Shown here: one piece after another, positions 17,880 through 28,235 of the stretch
Position numbering within the stretch: position 1 is the first letter of the stretch
Layout of the letters: every line of letters begins with the position of its first letter
Program-made: the position numbers and the translations under genes
Assembly: GCA_025057975.1 (NCBI GenBank)
Contig: JANWUV010000013.1
Coordinates: forward strand, 1-64,000
Length of the DNA stretch: 64,000 nucleotides
From: Chloracidobacterium sp.
Lineage (GTDB): Bacteria; Acidobacteriota; Blastocatellia; Chloracidobacteriales; Chloracidobacteriaceae
Direction of reading: 5' to 3'
The notes under the pieces: model-generated
Database searches by the model: none
Told to the model about the DNA's origin: nothing
Seen by the model: the letters and a program-made list of their open reading frames with translations, nothing else

Positions 17880-19037
17880 ATGCTCGAAACCTTGTTCCAG
17901 TCTGTGGCGGCGCTGACCGCTGTTGCGTTGGCGGTTTCCGTAGTCGCCTTGGGACGGGGCAATCGGGCGATTCGCTTCCTAGTTGATGCGGTCGGCTCGG
18001 ATGCGTCCACGGACGTTTTTGTGAGCGTCATTGTCGCTGCCCGCAACGAAGCCGACACCATCGAACCAGCGTTGCGGTCATTGGCGGCGCAAGACCATCC
18101 GGCGCTTGAAATCATCGTCGTCAACGACCGCTCAACGGACGCCACTAGTGATGTTCTGGCGCGGCTTCAGCAGGAATATCCGTCCCTCAAGGTCATTACC
18201 GTCCCCGAACTGCCACCGGGTTGGCTGGGGAAAAATCATGCGCACTGGATCGGGGCGCAGGCGGCGCAGGGTGAGTTTTTGCTGTTTACCGACGCCGACA
18301 TCGTAATGCATCCCAGCGCCGTGCGGCGCGCGACGGCGTTCGCCGTGGCGGAGCGGCTCGACCATCTGGCGATGGGACCCGAAGTGCATATGCCGGGCGC
18401 ATTGCTGACGGCGTTCCTTGGCACGTTCACCATGTGTTTTGCGATGTTCATTCGTCCGTGGCGGGCGCGCGATCCACGCAGTCCAGCTTTTGTCGGCGTT
18501 GGCGCTTTCAATCTTGTACGCCGCGCCGCTTATGAACGCGCCGGGACGCACGCCGCCATCCGTATGCGCCCGGACGACGACATCAAGCTCGGCAAAATCA
18601 TCAAGCGCGCCGGCGGACGGCAGGAGTTGGTTGCGGGAAAACACCTGCTGTCGGTGGTGTGGTATCGCTCGGTGGGTGAACTAATTCGCGGGCTAGAAAA
18701 AAACGCCTTCGCCGGGATGGACTACAACTTGGCTCTGGCGGCGGTCGGCCCGCTCACGTTGTTTGTTTTGTTTGTGTGGCCCTACCTCGCCTTAGCGTTG
18801 ACCACTGGTTGGCTCTGGTGGCTCAACCTCCTGAACGCGGCGCTGGGGTTGGTGCTGTACGCCGACAACTCGCTGCGGCACGGCGTCAAGTGGCGGCACG
18901 TTCCGCTGTTCCCCGTCACAGTGGTGTTACTGATCTTCATTGTCTGGAACGCCGTGCTGCGGACGCTGGTGAGGCGGGGGATTACGTGGCGCGGGACGCA
19001 TTACCCACTGGCGGAACTCAAAGCCAATCGGGTGTAG
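17880..19037 (+). CDS. Membrane-bound family 2 glycosyltransferase
   Basis: A 385-residue inner-membrane GT-A enzyme. An N-terminal helix (about 5-25) precedes the GT2 domain with VIVAARNEADTI, the nucleotide-contacting VNDRSTDAT and the metal-binding FTDADI. PPGWLGKNHA is typical of the subgroup that glycosylates lipids or carotenoids (CruC/CrtQ-like). Several C-terminal helices follow (LFVLFVWPYLALAL onward). The lipid substrate is not determined by the sequence; the preceding patatin fits a lipid context. Confidence 0.82.
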   Translation: MLETLFQSVAALTAVALAVSVVALGRGNRAIRFLVDAVGSDASTDVFVSVIVAARNEADTIEPALRSLAAQDHPALEIIVVNDRSTDATSDVLARLQQEYPSLKVITVPELPPGWLGKNHAHWIGAQAAQGEFLLFTDADIVMHPSAVRRATAFAVAERLDHLAMGPEVHMPGALLTAFLGTFTMCFAMFIRPWRARDPRSPAFVGVGAFNLVRRAAYERAGTHAAIRMRPDDDIKLGKIIKRAGGRQELVAGKHLLSVVWYRSVGELIRGLEKNAFAGMDYNLALAAVGPLTLFVLFVWPYLALALTTGWLWWLNLLNAALGLVLYADNSLRHGVKWRHVPLFPVTVVLLIFIVWNAVLRTLVRRGITWRGTHYPLAELKANRV

Positions 19038-19146
19038 GCGGCGGCCACAAGCAGCGCCGCGCCCCGCCGGTGTTTGCGCCAAACGCCACCCTGTGCTACA
19101 GACGACTTGGTAACTTTGATTCCCGTCTTCTTCACGCACGCCGTCC

Positions 19147-19710
19147 GTGATTCGTCCGCGCCGGATTGACACTCACCCGCAGATTCGGAGTACGACCGTC
19201 CTTGCGGTACGCCGCGAAGGCAAGGTCGTGATGGCGGCCGACGGCCAAGTGACCATGGGCGCGAACGTCGTCAAGGGCAACGCCCGCAAGATTCGCCGCC
19301 TGTACAACGACAAAATCCTTGCCGGGTTCGCCGGCGCCACGGCGGACGCTTTCTCGCTCTTCACCCGCTTTGAGGCCAAACTTGACCAGTACCACGGACA
19401 GCTTCAGCGGGCGGCCGTTGAACTCGCCAAAGACTGGCGCACCGACCGCATGCTGCGCCACCTCGAAGCTCTGCTGCTCGTGGCGGATGAAAAGGTGACG
19501 TTGCTGTTGTCGGGTACGGGCGATGTCATTGAGCCGGACACCGAATGCATGGCGATTGGGTCAGGCGGCCCCTACGCCGAAGCTGCCGCGCGCGCCCTGT
19601 TGGCGCACACCACGTTCTCCGCCCGCCAAGTCGCCGAAGAGGCGATGAAAATCGCCGCGCGGATTTGCATCTATACTAACGACGTCATCGTGTACGAAGA
19701 ACTCGGCTGA
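19147..19710 (+). CDS. hslV: ATP-dependent protease subunit HslV
   Basis: A 187-residue peptidase subunit of the HslUV complex. The catalytic N-terminal threonine is Thr16 (STTVLAV), exposed after removal of a 15-residue propeptide encoded from the GTG start at 19147. DGQVTMG and [11 protein letters not shown] follow in the usual places. HslV needs the HslU ATPase, which is normally encoded next to it, but the neighbour here is a SpoIIM-like gene 18 bases downstream. hslU must therefore lie outside the window. Confidence 0.95.
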   Translation: MIRPRRIDTHPQIRSTTVLAVRREGKVVMAADGQVTMGANVVKGNARKIRRLYNDKILAGFAGATADAFSLFTRFEAKLDQYHGQLQRAAVELAKDWRTDRMLRHLEALLLVADEKVTLLLSGTGDVIEPDTECMAIGSGGPYAEAAARALLAHTTFSARQVAEEAMKIAARICIYTNDVIVYEELG

Positions 19711-19728
19711 CCTCGGCGCGCAACCATC

Positions 19729-20739
19729 ATGGCCCGGGAACACGACTTCATTGAACGACGCAAGGCCGACTGGCAACGGCTGGAGGCGCTGCTCGCCGCC
19801 GTCGGCCGGGGCGGGTTGCGCCGCCTGCGCCGCGAGGAAGTCCGCGAGTTCGGCCGGCTCTATCAGCGCGCCGCCGCCGATCTGGCGGTCGCCCGCCACG
19901 AAGTGCGCGACGCCCAGTTGATCAACTATCTCAACCATCTGGCGGTGCGCGCGCATGGAGCGATCTACCGCACGGAGAGCGGCGGTTGGCGCAAACTGTG
20001 GCGCTTTTACCGCTACGACGCGCCGGCGCTCTTTCGGACGTACCGGGGCTATGTGTTCGCGTCGTTTCTGGTGTTCGCCGGGTTTGCGCTCTTCGGCGGC
20101 TTGTTCGTCTGCTACGACGAGGCATTTGCGTCGGTCATTGGACTCTCCGGCGCGCTCGAAGAAATCAAGCGCGGGCGGAACTGGACGGCCGACATCAACG
20201 GCGAAAATCAACTCGTCGCTTCGCTCATCATGACGAACAACCTGCGCGTGGCGATGGGCGCGTTCGCGCTGGGGATCTTCGCCGGCCTCGGCACGTTTTA
20301 CATTCTGGCGGTCAATGGCATGCACATCGGCGGGATTCTGGCGCTGGCGGTGAAATACAGCTTTACGCCGCTGCTCGTGTTTGTATGCGCGCACGGCGTC
20401 TTCGAGTTGACAGCGATCTTTATCGCCGGCGGGGCGGGCTTTTTAATGGGTGGCGCGCTCATTGCGCCCGGCGACCGGACGCGCGGCGAGGCATTGCTGG
20501 AACGCGGGATCGCCGCTGTCAAACTACTCTCGCTATGTTTTCCATTGCTGGTGGTCGCCGGCGTGATTGAGGCTTTCCTGTCGCCGGCGGAAACGCCAGG
20601 CGTCTATAAGGCGTCGGTAGCCGTGCTTTGCGCGGCGTTTCTGGTGATTTATCTTGGCGCAGCCGGAACATCGCCGCCGGCTTCACAACCCGCCGACCAA
20701 CCCTCGCCGTCGGCCGCCGCTTTGAACGGACGCTTGTAG
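19729..20739 (+). CDS. Stage II sporulation protein M (SpoIIM/DUF95) family membrane protein
   Basis: A 336-residue protein. About 95 charged N-terminal residues are followed by several membrane helices (ASFLVFAGFALFGGLF, MGAFALGIFAGLGTFYILAV, FVCAHGVFELTAIFIAGGAG and two near the C-terminus). The HGVFEL motif is typical of the family. Many non-sporulating bacteria carry such proteins, often with RDD or MoxR genes, and their function is unknown there. It sits in a closely spaced run (18 bases after hslV, 12 bases before the ferritin-like gene), probably one transcript. Confidence 0.85.
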   Translation: MAREHDFIERRKADWQRLEALLAAVGRGGLRRLRREEVREFGRLYQRAAADLAVARHEVRDAQLINYLNHLAVRAHGAIYRTESGGWRKLWRFYRYDAPALFRTYRGYVFASFLVFAGFALFGGLFVCYDEAFASVIGLSGALEEIKRGRNWTADINGENQLVASLIMTNNLRVAMGAFALGIFAGLGTFYILAVNGMHIGGILALAVKYSFTPLLVFVCAHGVFELTAIFIAGGAGFLMGGALIAPGDRTRGEALLERGIAAVKLLSLCFPLLVVAGVIEAFLSPAETPGVYKASVAVLCAAFLVIYLGAAGTSPPASQPADQPSPSAAALNGRL

Positions 20740-20751
20740 AGGACAAAGCTT

Positions 20752-21201
20752 ATGAAGCAGATTCTTGAGGACATTGACGTTGAGCAAACCACGGCGCTGC
20801 TTGCCGAAATTATGGAGTGCGAGCTGGCCGGCGTGGTGTGCTACACGCACTTTGCCCTGATGGTGACGGGGCCGAACCGCATCCCCATCGTGGAATTCTT
20901 CAAAAAGCAGGCCGCCGAGTCGCTGGCGCATGCCCAGCAGGTGGGCGAAATCCTGACCGGTCTGGACGGTCACCCCAGCCTGCGCATCGCCGCCATTGAA
21001 GAAACGCACCGGCACAGCGTCCGCGACATTCTGGAAGAAAGCTTGGCGCATGAGCGCCGGGCGCTTGATCTTTACAAGAAGCTCTTGGCCGCCGTCGCCG
21101 ACCGCAGTGTGTACATCGAAGAATTCGCCCGCACCATGATTGGGCAGGAAGAACTGCACTGCATCGAACTCAAGAAGATGCTGCGCGATTATGGTCAGTG
21201 A
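20752..21201 (+). CDS. Ferritin-like/bacterioferritin-type diiron protein
   Basis: A 149-residue four-helix protein. Candidate iron ligands are Glu24, Glu56 and His60 (ESLAHAQQ), Glu101 near HERRAL, and the ExxH pair Glu133/His136 in GQEELH. Length matches bacterioferritin-type subunits, which oxidise and store iron. No obvious haem-ligand methionine could be assigned. The stop codon overlaps the start of rfaE2 by 11 bases, so the genes are translationally coupled. Confidence 0.8.
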   Translation: MKQILEDIDVEQTTALLAEIMECELAGVVCYTHFALMVTGPNRIPIVEFFKKQAAESLAHAQQVGEILTGLDGHPSLRIAAIEETHRHSVRDILEESLAHERRALDLYKKLLAAVADRSVYIEEFARTMIGQEELHCIELKKMLRDYGQ

Positions 21202-21772
21202 CCACGGTTGCCGGACGGCGGCCGCGCCGGCGACTGACGCCGACCGGCCGCCGGAGGCGGACAAGCTCTACGATTTGCCGCGCTTGGTTGCGCAGCGCGC
21301 CGCCTGGCGTGAGGCCCGGCGGCGTGTCGTCTTCACCAACGGTTGCTTCGACTTACTGCATCCGGGCCACATCGCCTATCTGCGCCAAGCGCGGCGGTTG
21401 GGCGATGTCCTCATCGTGGCGCTCAACAGCGACCGTTCCATCCGTGAACTCAAAGGCCCGACCCGGCCTATCCTGACACAGGACGAACGCTGCCAAGTCC
21501 TAGCTGCGCTCGCCATGGTGGACGCCGTGACGGTTTTCGACGCCCCGACGCCGCTGGCCGTCATCGAAAGCCTGCTGCCGGATGTGCTTGTCAAGGGCGG
21601 CGATTGGCCGGTGGAGCGCATCGTCGGGCGCGAGGTGGTGGAAGCTCACGGCGGTGCGGTATATTCGCTGCCGTTCGTGCCGGGCGTTTCGACCACCGAT
21701 ATCATTCGGCGCATTCTCACCCGCGCCGCCGCCATGCCGGCCGCAACGCCAAATCTGCCGTGTCAACCGTAA
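21191..21772 (+). CDS. rfaE2: D-glycero-beta-D-manno-heptose 1-phosphate adenylyltransferase
   Basis: From ATG 21191 a 193-residue cytidylyltransferase-fold enzyme that makes ADP-heptose for LPS inner core. The nucleotide-binding HxGH signature is in [16 protein letters not shown] second conserved stretch is [10 protein letters not shown] near the end. It is the standalone C-terminal half of HldE; the kinase half is not in the window. It overlaps the ferritin-like gene upstream and mfd downstream. A GT9 heptosyltransferase begins at the end of the window, consistent with heptose-containing LPS. Confidence 0.92.
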   Translation: MVSDHGCRTAAAPATDADRPPEADKLYDLPRLVAQRAAWREARRRVVFTNGCFDLLHPGHIAYLRQARRLGDVLIVALNSDRSIRELKGPTRPILTQDERCQVLAALAMVDAVTVFDAPTPLAVIESLLPDVLVKGGDWPVERIVGREVVEAHGGAVYSLPFVPGVSTTDIIRRILTRAAAMPAATPNLPCQP

Positions 21773-24700
21773 CGTCGCAACTCGTTTTTCCGCCGCCGTT
21801 CGGTGATTTAGCCCGTTCTCCTGAAGGCGCACGCCTGTTTCAACAACTCCGGTCGGTGGAAGCCGTCGGCGTCATCTCCGGTGTGACGGGCAGCGCCCGC
21901 GCGCTCATACCGGCGTTGCTGCACGCCGTGACGGGGCAGCCAGTGGCGTTTGTCGTCCCGACGCCCCAGGATGTCGAGCGCCTTGAGGCGGATGTCCGCT
22001 ACTTTGTCCGTCTAACGCTGGGTTTGGAGGCGCAGGCGAACGACGGCGTTCAGGTCTTCCCGGTCGTGGAAGGCGGCCCGTACTGCGCAACGCCGCCCCA
22101 TCCCGACGTACTTGAAGCCCGCGCCCTGTGCCTGACGCGCCTGCTCGAAGGCGACGGCCGCGTGACGCTGATTCCGGCGCGGGCGCTGGTGGAAAAACTG
22201 CCGCCGCCGCGTACCTTGACCGTCGGCAGCGTCACGTTGGACGTGGGTGAAGAGTACCCGCTTGACGAGCTGCTCAAGCTGCTGGCCGGAACCGGCTACG
22301 TCCGGCGCGAGCCGGTGACGGCGCTGGGCGAGTACAGCTTGCGGGGCGGCATTCTGGACATCTACTCGCCGGCGCATGACAACCCGGTGCGGTTGGAGTT
22401 CTTTGGCGACACGCTCGAATCTATCCGGGAATTCGACATCGAAACCCAGCGTTCGGTCGGCCGGCGCGCAAGCTGCCGCGTCCTCCCGTTGCGCGAGTTC
22501 ACCACGCTGCCGGAGGGACTCCGTGCCTGGGCGGCGCGCGCCCGTGAACACTGGACGGACGCCCGCTTCGCTGACGAATTGCGCCCGCGTCTTGCACTGG
22601 CCGAGCGCGGGGAACTGTTTGAGGGCTGGGAAACGCTGCTGCCGCTGGCGCATCCGCTGACTGGTAGCCTCTTTGACTACCTCGGCGCGGCGCGGTTCGT
22701 GGTGGATGAACCGACGGCGGTGGAGCGGACGCTGGAAAGTTACCTCCGGCGGCTGCACGAGCAGTTTTCAGCCGCCGACGAGGGTGGCGAACTGGTGCTG
22801 CCGCCGGAACACTTCGTGCTGGACGCCGCCGCCCTCCGAACGGCGTTGGCGACCCGCCCGCGCCTTGAACTGCGGTCGCTGGGTGTGACGGCCGACCAGA
22901 CGGACGCCGGATTCATCGGCGAACTAGATGTGTGTGGCGCAGCCGCCAACGGCGTCCCGGCGTCTTCTGCGCCGCTTTTCCTGTTTCCACCGTCCAAGAG
23001 CCACGTTGAAGTTGAGCTGTCTACGCCGTCCATGCGGCGGTTTCACGGCCGCCTGTCGCAGTTGGTCGCAGAGCTGCGTGAACTGCGGCGACGCGGGGTG
23101 ACGACGCTGTTTGTGATGCCCTCGCTGGGTGTCGCCGAGCGCGTCCGCGATATTCTGCGCGAGTACGACATTGCAGCGGGCTTTTACCCCGACCTGCCCA
23201 CGTTGCGCCAAGCGGTTTCTGAAACAACCCGCGCCAGTTGCTTTGTGACGGTAGGTGGTTTGCTCAACGGATTCCGCTTCCCGGCCGCGCAGCTGGCGTT
23301 CATTGTCGAGCGCGAGTTGTTCGACGAAGCACCGTCGGTGGAGGAAGTGCGCCTTACGCCCGTCGGCGGCGGGAAACGCAAGGTCTCCATCAGCAGCTTT
23401 CTGTCAGACTTCCGTGACCTAAAAGTCGGCGACTTTGTCGTTCACGTCAATCACGGCATTGGACGGTTTCTAGGACTTCAGCAGGTGCAGGTGGATCACC
23501 GGACGCCACCTTGCGAGGTGATGGTCATCGAGTACGCCGACCGGCAAACGCTGTCTGTCCCGGTTGAGCGGCTTGATCTCGTGCAAAAGTTTGCGAGCGC
23601 GGAAGCCAGTCCGCCGCGCCTTGATAAACTGGGTGGCGCAGCGTGGGCGAAAACCAAGGCTCGCGCCAAGCGCGCCATGCGCGACATGACTGAGGAGTTG
23701 CTCCGGCTATACGCCGAGCGGCAACTGGTGCAGGGTATCCCCTGCGGCCCTGATACACCGTGGCAGCAGGAGTTTGAGGACGCTTTCCCTTATGAACTCA
23801 CCCCCGACCAGGCGACGGCGCTGGCCGACATCAAGCGCGATCTGGAATCCCCGACGCCGATGGATCGCCTGTTGTGCGGCGACGTTGGTTTCGGTAAGAC
23901 CGAAGTGGCGATGCGGGCGGCGTTCAAGGTCGTGATGGAAAATCGGCAGGTCGCCGTCCTTGCGCCGACGACGGTGCTGGCCTTCCAGCATGCTAAGACG
24001 TTTCGTGAACGTTTCGCCTCGTTTCCAGTAACGATTGAGATGGCGTCCCGTTTTCGGACGGCAAAGGAAATCAAAGACGTGTTGGAGCGAACGGCGCGCG
24101 GCGAGGTGGACATCCTCATCGGAACACACCGACTACTGTCGAAGGACGTAACGTTCAAAAACTTGGGCCTTGTCATCATTGACGAGGAACAGCGGTTCGG
24201 CGTTGCGCACAAAGAAAAACTCAAGCAACTCCGACGGAAGGTGGATGTCCTGACGCTGTCAGCGACGCCCATCCCCCGGACGCTCAATCTGGCCCTTGCT
24301 GGACTGCGCGACATGTCGGTGATTGAAACGCCGCCGCGCGACCGATTGCCTATCCATACGGTCGTGGCGCAGTTTTCCGAAAATGTCATCCGCAGCGCAC
24401 TAGAAACCGAACTGGCGCGGGGCGGGCAGGTGTTTTTCGTTCACAACCGGGTCGAAAGCATTTACACCATCGCCGAACTGGTGCAGCGGCTTGTTCCGCA
24501 GGCGCGCATCGGCGTCGGCCACGGACAGATGAGCGAAAAAGACCTCGAAGCGGTCATGATGCGCTTCGTCAACCACGAACTGGACGTACTTGTCTCAACG
24601 ACGATTATCGAAAACGGCATTGATATTCCACTAGCCAACACCATCATTATCAACCACGCCGACCACTACGGACTAGCGCAGCTTTACCAGTTGCGCGGGC

Positions 24701-25470
24701 GCGTTGGGCGGTCGAACCGGCGCGCGTTCGCCTACCTGCTTATTCCGCCGGAGGCCGAGCTGTCGAGCGTCGCCCGGCAGCGATTGGCTGCGATTCGGGA
24801 GTTTTCCGATCTAGGGTCGGGTTTTCGCATTGCGGCGCTCGATTTAGAACTGCGCGGCGCAGGCAACCTGCTGGGCGGGCAACAGTCGGGACACTTGGAC
24901 AGCATCGGCTTTGATCTCTACTGCCGTTTGCTGGAGGAAACCGTCCGCGAGCTGCGTGGCTTGCCCATCGAAGACGACATCCAGACCAGCGTCAACCTAC
25001 GGATGGATATCCGGCTGCCGGAGGATTACATCAGTGATGTTGGGCAGCGGCTGCGAACCTACAAGCGGATTGCATCCGCCGCCGACGAAGCGGCGTTAGA
25101 GGCGTTGGGACAGGAACTCGATGACCGTTACGGCCCGCGTCCACCGCAGGTCTTGGCGCTCTTCGGCTACACGCGCCTACGGCGCGCAGCGGCGGCGTTG
25201 GGCGTCTTGTCGATTGACTGGGACGGGAGTACGCTCAGCCTTAAGTTCACCGACAAGCCGCGCATAGATGTGGCGGTGCTGACCCAGTTGGTAGCGGAAA
25301 CGCCCGGCGCGCGGCTAACAGGCGCGCAGACATTGCGGCTGCCGTTGGCTGAGACTGAACCGGAGGCGCTCTTCGCCGCGATTCATCGGCTACTGGCGCA
25401 ACTGACGCCGCCGCCAAACGCGGCCTCGCCGTCTGATGAAACTTGCCCTAGATTCCGGCATGAACATTGA
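21760..25470 (+). CDS. mfd: Transcription-repair coupling factor Mfd
   Basis: The start chosen is GTG 21760 ([10 protein letters not shown]), overlapping rfaE2 by 13 bases. Upstream in-frame sequence to 21604 is the shadow of rfaE2 and is unlike Mfd. The 1236-residue protein removes RNA polymerase stalled at lesions and recruits UvrA. It has an N-terminal UvrB-like region, a CarD-like RNA-polymerase interaction domain starting near [13 protein letters not shown] (about 556), and the helicase/translocase with Walker [10 protein letters not shown] (about 707-715) and DEEQ (808-811). The C-terminal TRCF domain ends with a poorly conserved tail. Full family length. Confidence 0.95.
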   Translation: MSTVTSQLVFPPPFGDLARSPEGARLFQQLRSVEAVGVISGVTGSARALIPALLHAVTGQPVAFVVPTPQDVERLEADVRYFVRLTLGLEAQANDGVQVFPVVEGGPYCATPPHPDVLEARALCLTRLLEGDGRVTLIPARALVEKLPPPRTLTVGSVTLDVGEEYPLDELLKLLAGTGYVRREPVTALGEYSLRGGILDIYSPAHDNPVRLEFFGDTLESIREFDIETQRSVGRRASCRVLPLREFTTLPEGLRAWAARAREHWTDARFADELRPRLALAERGELFEGWETLLPLAHPLTGSLFDYLGAARFVVDEPTAVERTLESYLRRLHEQFSAADEGGELVLPPEHFVLDAAALRTALATRPRLELRSLGVTADQTDAGFIGELDVCGAAANGVPASSAPLFLFPPSKSHVEVELSTPSMRRFHGRLSQLVAELRELRRRGVTTLFVMPSLGVAERVRDILREYDIAAGFYPDLPTLRQAVSETTRASCFVTVGGLLNGFRFPAAQLAFIVERELFDEAPSVEEVRLTPVGGGKRKVSISSFLSDFRDLKVGDFVVHVNHGIGRFLGLQQVQVDHRTPPCEVMVIEYADRQTLSVPVERLDLVQKFASAEASPPRLDKLGGAAWAKTKARAKRAMRDMTEELLRLYAERQLVQGIPCGPDTPWQQEFEDAFPYELTPDQATALADIKRDLESPTPMDRLLCGDVGFGKTEVAMRAAFKVVMENRQVAVLAPTTVLAFQHAKTFRERFASFPVTIEMASRFRTAKEIKDVLERTARGEVDILIGTHRLLSKDVTFKNLGLVIIDEEQRFGVAHKEKLKQLRRKVDVLTLSATPIPRTLNLALAGLRDMSVIETPPRDRLPIHTVVAQFSENVIRSALETELARGGQVFFVHNRVESIYTIAELVQRLVPQARIGVGHGQMSEKDLEAVMMRFVNHELDVLVSTTIIENGIDIPLANTIIINHADHYGLAQLYQLRGRVGRSNRRAFAYLLIPPEAELSSVARQRLAAIREFSDLGSGFRIAALDLELRGAGNLLGGQQSGHLDSIGFDLYCRLLEETVRELRGLPIEDDIQTSVNLRMDIRLPEDYISDVGQRLRTYKRIASAADEAALEALGQELDDRYGPRPPQVLALFGYTRLRRAAAALGVLSIDWDGSTLSLKFTDKPRIDVAVLTQLVAETPGARLTGAQTLRLPLAETEPEALFAAIHRLLAQLTPPPNAASPSDETCPRFRHEH

Positions 25471-25498
25471 CCTGAATGCCTAAGCGGACAACGCACGT

Positions 25499-25588
25499 AT
25501 GAGCCATCAACTCCTTCCGACTCGGATCGCCGACTCCGGCGACCGGTTACCCCACGAGGCGATACGCCGCCGGATGGTGCGTGTATGA
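25499..25588 (+). CDS. Possible 29-residue leader peptide overlapping purD
   Basis: ATG 25499 opens a 29-codon frame (MSHQLLPTRIADSGD...) whose TGA overlaps the purD start as ATGA at 25585-25588. The frame could couple translation into purD. No family resemblance and no strong ribosome site were seen, so chance is a real alternative. Confidence 0.25.
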   Translation: MSHQLLPTRIADSGDRLPHEAIRRRMVRV

Positions 25589-26868
25589 AAGTTCTTGTCT
25601 TAGGCGGTGGCGGACGCGAATCCGCTATGGTCTGGAAAATCCTTCAATCAGCGCGCGTGGAGCAGGTCTATTGCGTTCCGGGGAACGCCGGCATCGCGCG
25701 GATGGCGACCTGCCTTGATCTGGATTTGAAAAAACCCGACAAGCTGGCGGCGGTCGCCAAAGAGCTTGGCGTGAACCTGACGGTGTGCGGCCCCGAACAG
25801 CCGTTGGTCATGGGTGTAGCCGACGCCTTCACGCGGTTGGGGTTGCGTTTTGTCGGGCCGTCGCGGGCAGCTGCGGCGCTGGAAGGCAGCAAGGTCTTTG
25901 CTAAGGAGTTCATGTCACGTCATCACATTCCGACGGCGACCTTCGCCGTGTGCGAAACGGTGGAAGAGGCGGAGGACATTTTTGACTCCAACCTGCTCGA
26001 CGGTTTTCCAGTGGTGGTCAAAGCCGACGGCTTGGCAGGCGGCAAGGGCGTGTTTATTGCCGGAGACCGGGAACAGGCGCTGGCGGTCATTCACGACCTG
26101 CTAGTGGAACGCAAACTAGGTGAAGCCGGACGGCGCATTGTCTTAGAAGAATGCCTGACGGGTGTGGAAACCTCGTTTCTGGTGCTCACGGATGGCAAGA
26201 CCATGACGCCGCTAGCGCCAGCGCGCGATTACAAGCGTTTAGGCGACGGCGACGTAGGGCCAAACACCGGTGGGATGGGCGCGTATTCCAGCCCAGATTT
26301 ACTGGACCCCGGCCTGCAACGAAAAATTTTGCGCCAGATCGTCCAGCCGACGCTGACGGGGCTACAGTCGGAGGGAATGACCTTCAAAGGGGTACTTTAC
26401 GTTGGGTTGATGCTGACCGAACAGGGGCCGAAGGTCTTGGAATACAACGCTCGGCTGGGTGATCCCGAGGCGCAGGTCATTCTCCCGCGTCTGAAAACAT
26501 CCTTTGTGGATGTCCTGTCGGCGATCGCCGATGGGACACTCGACACGTTGGAACTCAAGTGGTCGGATGAGGCGGCGGTTTGCGTCGTATTGGCTTCAGA
26601 AGGCTATCCCGAAACCAGTGCAACTGGGCACGTCATCTCCGGCGTCGAAAAGGCCGAACTGCACCCTGGCGTTTTGCTCTTTCACGCCGGAACAAAGCGC
26701 GACGAGGCCGGACAACTGGTAACAAACGGCGGGCGCGTTCTTGGCGTTACAGCATTGGGGGACACGCTGGCGCAGGCGCGGCAGCGCGCCTACGCGGCGG
26801 CGGCGGAGATTACTTTTCAAGGGAAGCAGTACCGTACGGACATCGCCGCCCCACAGCCGGCGGCTTGA
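25585..26868 (+). CDS. purD: Phosphoribosylamine-glycine ligase (GAR synthetase)
   Basis: A 427-residue cytoplasmic ATP-grasp enzyme that joins glycine to phosphoribosylamine in purine synthesis. It begins with the family pattern MKVLVLGGGGRE, and carries KADGLAGGKGV in the ATP-grasp domain, PNTGGMGAYS, and YNARLGDPE with metal-binding residues. Length is typical. No other pur gene is adjacent. It is convergent with the hydrolase at 27035. Confidence 0.96.
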   Translation: MKVLVLGGGGRESAMVWKILQSARVEQVYCVPGNAGIARMATCLDLDLKKPDKLAAVAKELGVNLTVCGPEQPLVMGVADAFTRLGLRFVGPSRAAAALEGSKVFAKEFMSRHHIPTATFAVCETVEEAEDIFDSNLLDGFPVVVKADGLAGGKGVFIAGDREQALAVIHDLLVERKLGEAGRRIVLEECLTGVETSFLVLTDGKTMTPLAPARDYKRLGDGDVGPNTGGMGAYSSPDLLDPGLQRKILRQIVQPTLTGLQSEGMTFKGVLYVGLMLTEQGPKVLEYNARLGDPEAQVILPRLKTSFVDVLSAIADGTLDTLELKWSDEAAVCVVLASEGYPETSATGHVISGVEKAELHPGVLLFHAGTKRDEAGQLVTNGGRVLGVTALGDTLAQARQRAYAAAAEITFQGKQYRTDIAAPQPAA

Positions 26869-26926
26869 AAGCACGCAATTGGTGAGGCTTGCACTCGGAA
26901 GACGGCGATTGAGGAACATAGTAAAC

Positions 26927-26948
26927 CGCCGGTGAACTCAGGCCGGCG
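26927..26948. terminator. Weak hairpin between convergent purD and hydrolase genes
   Basis: CGCCGG (26927-26932) pairs with CCGGCG (26943-26948) around ten bases. There is no T-run. It lies in the short convergent gap and may be a weak bidirectional terminator. Confidence 0.25.
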
Positions 26949-27034
26949 ACTGGCGACGTTGCCCTCTGCGCCGTCCTCGCTGGGCCTTGTCCCTGTCAGG
27001 ACCTGGGTTGTCAAGCGCCGGAGCCGGTGCAGCC

Positions 27035-28048
27035 TTATCGTCCAAGGTGACGGCGGAAAAATTCCGGTAGGCGGATGTGGTGCTCCCGAATTGCGGCGCG
27101 GTAGCATCGCGCGTGCGTCGCACGCTCGATCAGCCAAAGGTCCTTTTCCTTGGCATTGACTAGCGCCTCAAAGATCGCCTGGGAGTGGTGTGGGCGTACA
27201 AAGTCGTCGGCCAAGCCATGGACAAGCTGTACCGGACAGGTGATTTTAGCGGCGACGGCCAGCGGGTTGACATCAGCGACTGAAAAATTGCCGCGATAGT
27301 TGGCGATGAGTTCCGCCAACCAAGTCGTCGGCGCTAGCGCCGTTGCGGGAACGGGCAACAAATCGGCGATGTACTCGCGTGAGATCTTTTGCAACGAAGA
27401 AAACGGACTTTCCGCCCAGACCGCTGCAACGCGCGGGTCGCGGGCGGCCGTTAGCAGGGCAATCGCCGCGCCCATTGAAATGCCCACCAGTCCGAACCGT
27501 TGATCGCGCAGGCGAAACTTCTTCGAGATATGGTCAAGCGCTGCGCTGACATCCCGTACCTCGTGGTAGCCGTAGGTCACAAACCGTCCGCCGCTGTGCC
27601 CGTGGGCCCGTCCATCATACAGAAACACATTAAAGCCAGCCGTGTAGAGGATGACACCGAACCGAATCAGGCTTGTCCGGTTACCGGTAACACCGTGCAG
27701 GCCGACGACGGTCGGTCGCCACCAGCCGCGATCCAGAAACCAGCCGGTGAGTTTTGTCCCGTCGTAGGAAGTAAACTGCGTCTCACGGTACGAAATCCGC
27801 TTCGCCCAGAGGTAGTCCCGCAAACGCATGCTCTCTAGATGACGGCGGCGTTTGGGCCGCGGTGAAACCAAAAGCGTCGAAAGCGGGATGGCGATGGCGG
27901 CGGAGGCGAGAATGTAGCCGGCGGCGACGCCGATAGCCGCTATGCCGACACGGCGCAGCCAGCGTTTCCAGCTAGGTTGTGGGGTTTGGTTTTCGGTCGG
28001 CGGCATCGGCCTCAAGGCGGCTGCGCAGGGCGTTTTTGCGCCGCCCAC
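27035..28048 (-). CDS. Membrane-anchored alpha/beta hydrolase
   Basis: A 337-residue hydrolase. A likely start is the internal ATG at 28006 (MPPTENQ), which leaves about 323 residues. An N-terminal helix (VGIAAIGVAAGYILASAAIAI) anchors it. The fold is clear: oxyanion HGVTGNRTS, a BAAT/FrsA-like strand order, nucleophile serine in GISMGAA, an acid near HGLADDFV and a histidine in ERATHARCY. Proteins of this type are serine esterases or peptidases; the substrate is unknown. It is transcribed alone. Confidence 0.85.
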   Translation of the reverse strand: MGGAKTPCAAALRPMPPTENQTPQPSWKRWLRRVGIAAIGVAAGYILASAAIAIPLSTLLVSPRPKRRRHLESMRLRDYLWAKRISYRETQFTSYDGTKLTGWFLDRGWWRPTVVGLHGVTGNRTSLIRFGVILYTAGFNVFLYDGRAHGHSGGRFVTYGYHEVRDVSAALDHISKKFRLRDQRFGLVGISMGAAIALLTAARDPRVAAVWAESPFSSLQKISREYIADLLPVPATALAPTTWLAELIANYRGNFSVADVNPLAVAAKITCPVQLVHGLADDFVRPHHSQAIFEALVNAKEKDLWLIERATHARCYRAAIREHHIRLPEFFRRHLGR

Positions 28049-28235
28049 CCACTGCTATCTTTGCGTGTACGCTAACTGAAAGACAAGTGTGGTGAGACGG
28101 AGGGGTGGAGGAAGGCGGCGACTTTTCGAGCGTTGTTCTTCGACCACCCTGCTGGAGAAAACTTCGGAACTTTCCTTGCGCATAGCGTGCTATAGTCGTG
28201 AGCCGACGACTCGGTTGGTATGTGTTGTTTGATCC

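Noticed and set aside
21604-21759. N-terminal extension of Mfd
   Set aside because: The upstream in-frame residues are an out-of-frame reading of rfaE2 and lack Mfd similarity; the GTG at 21760 is better.
19147-25470. SpoIIM-like gene as evidence of sporulation
   Set aside because: The family is widespread in non-sporulating bacteria and no other sporulation gene is present.
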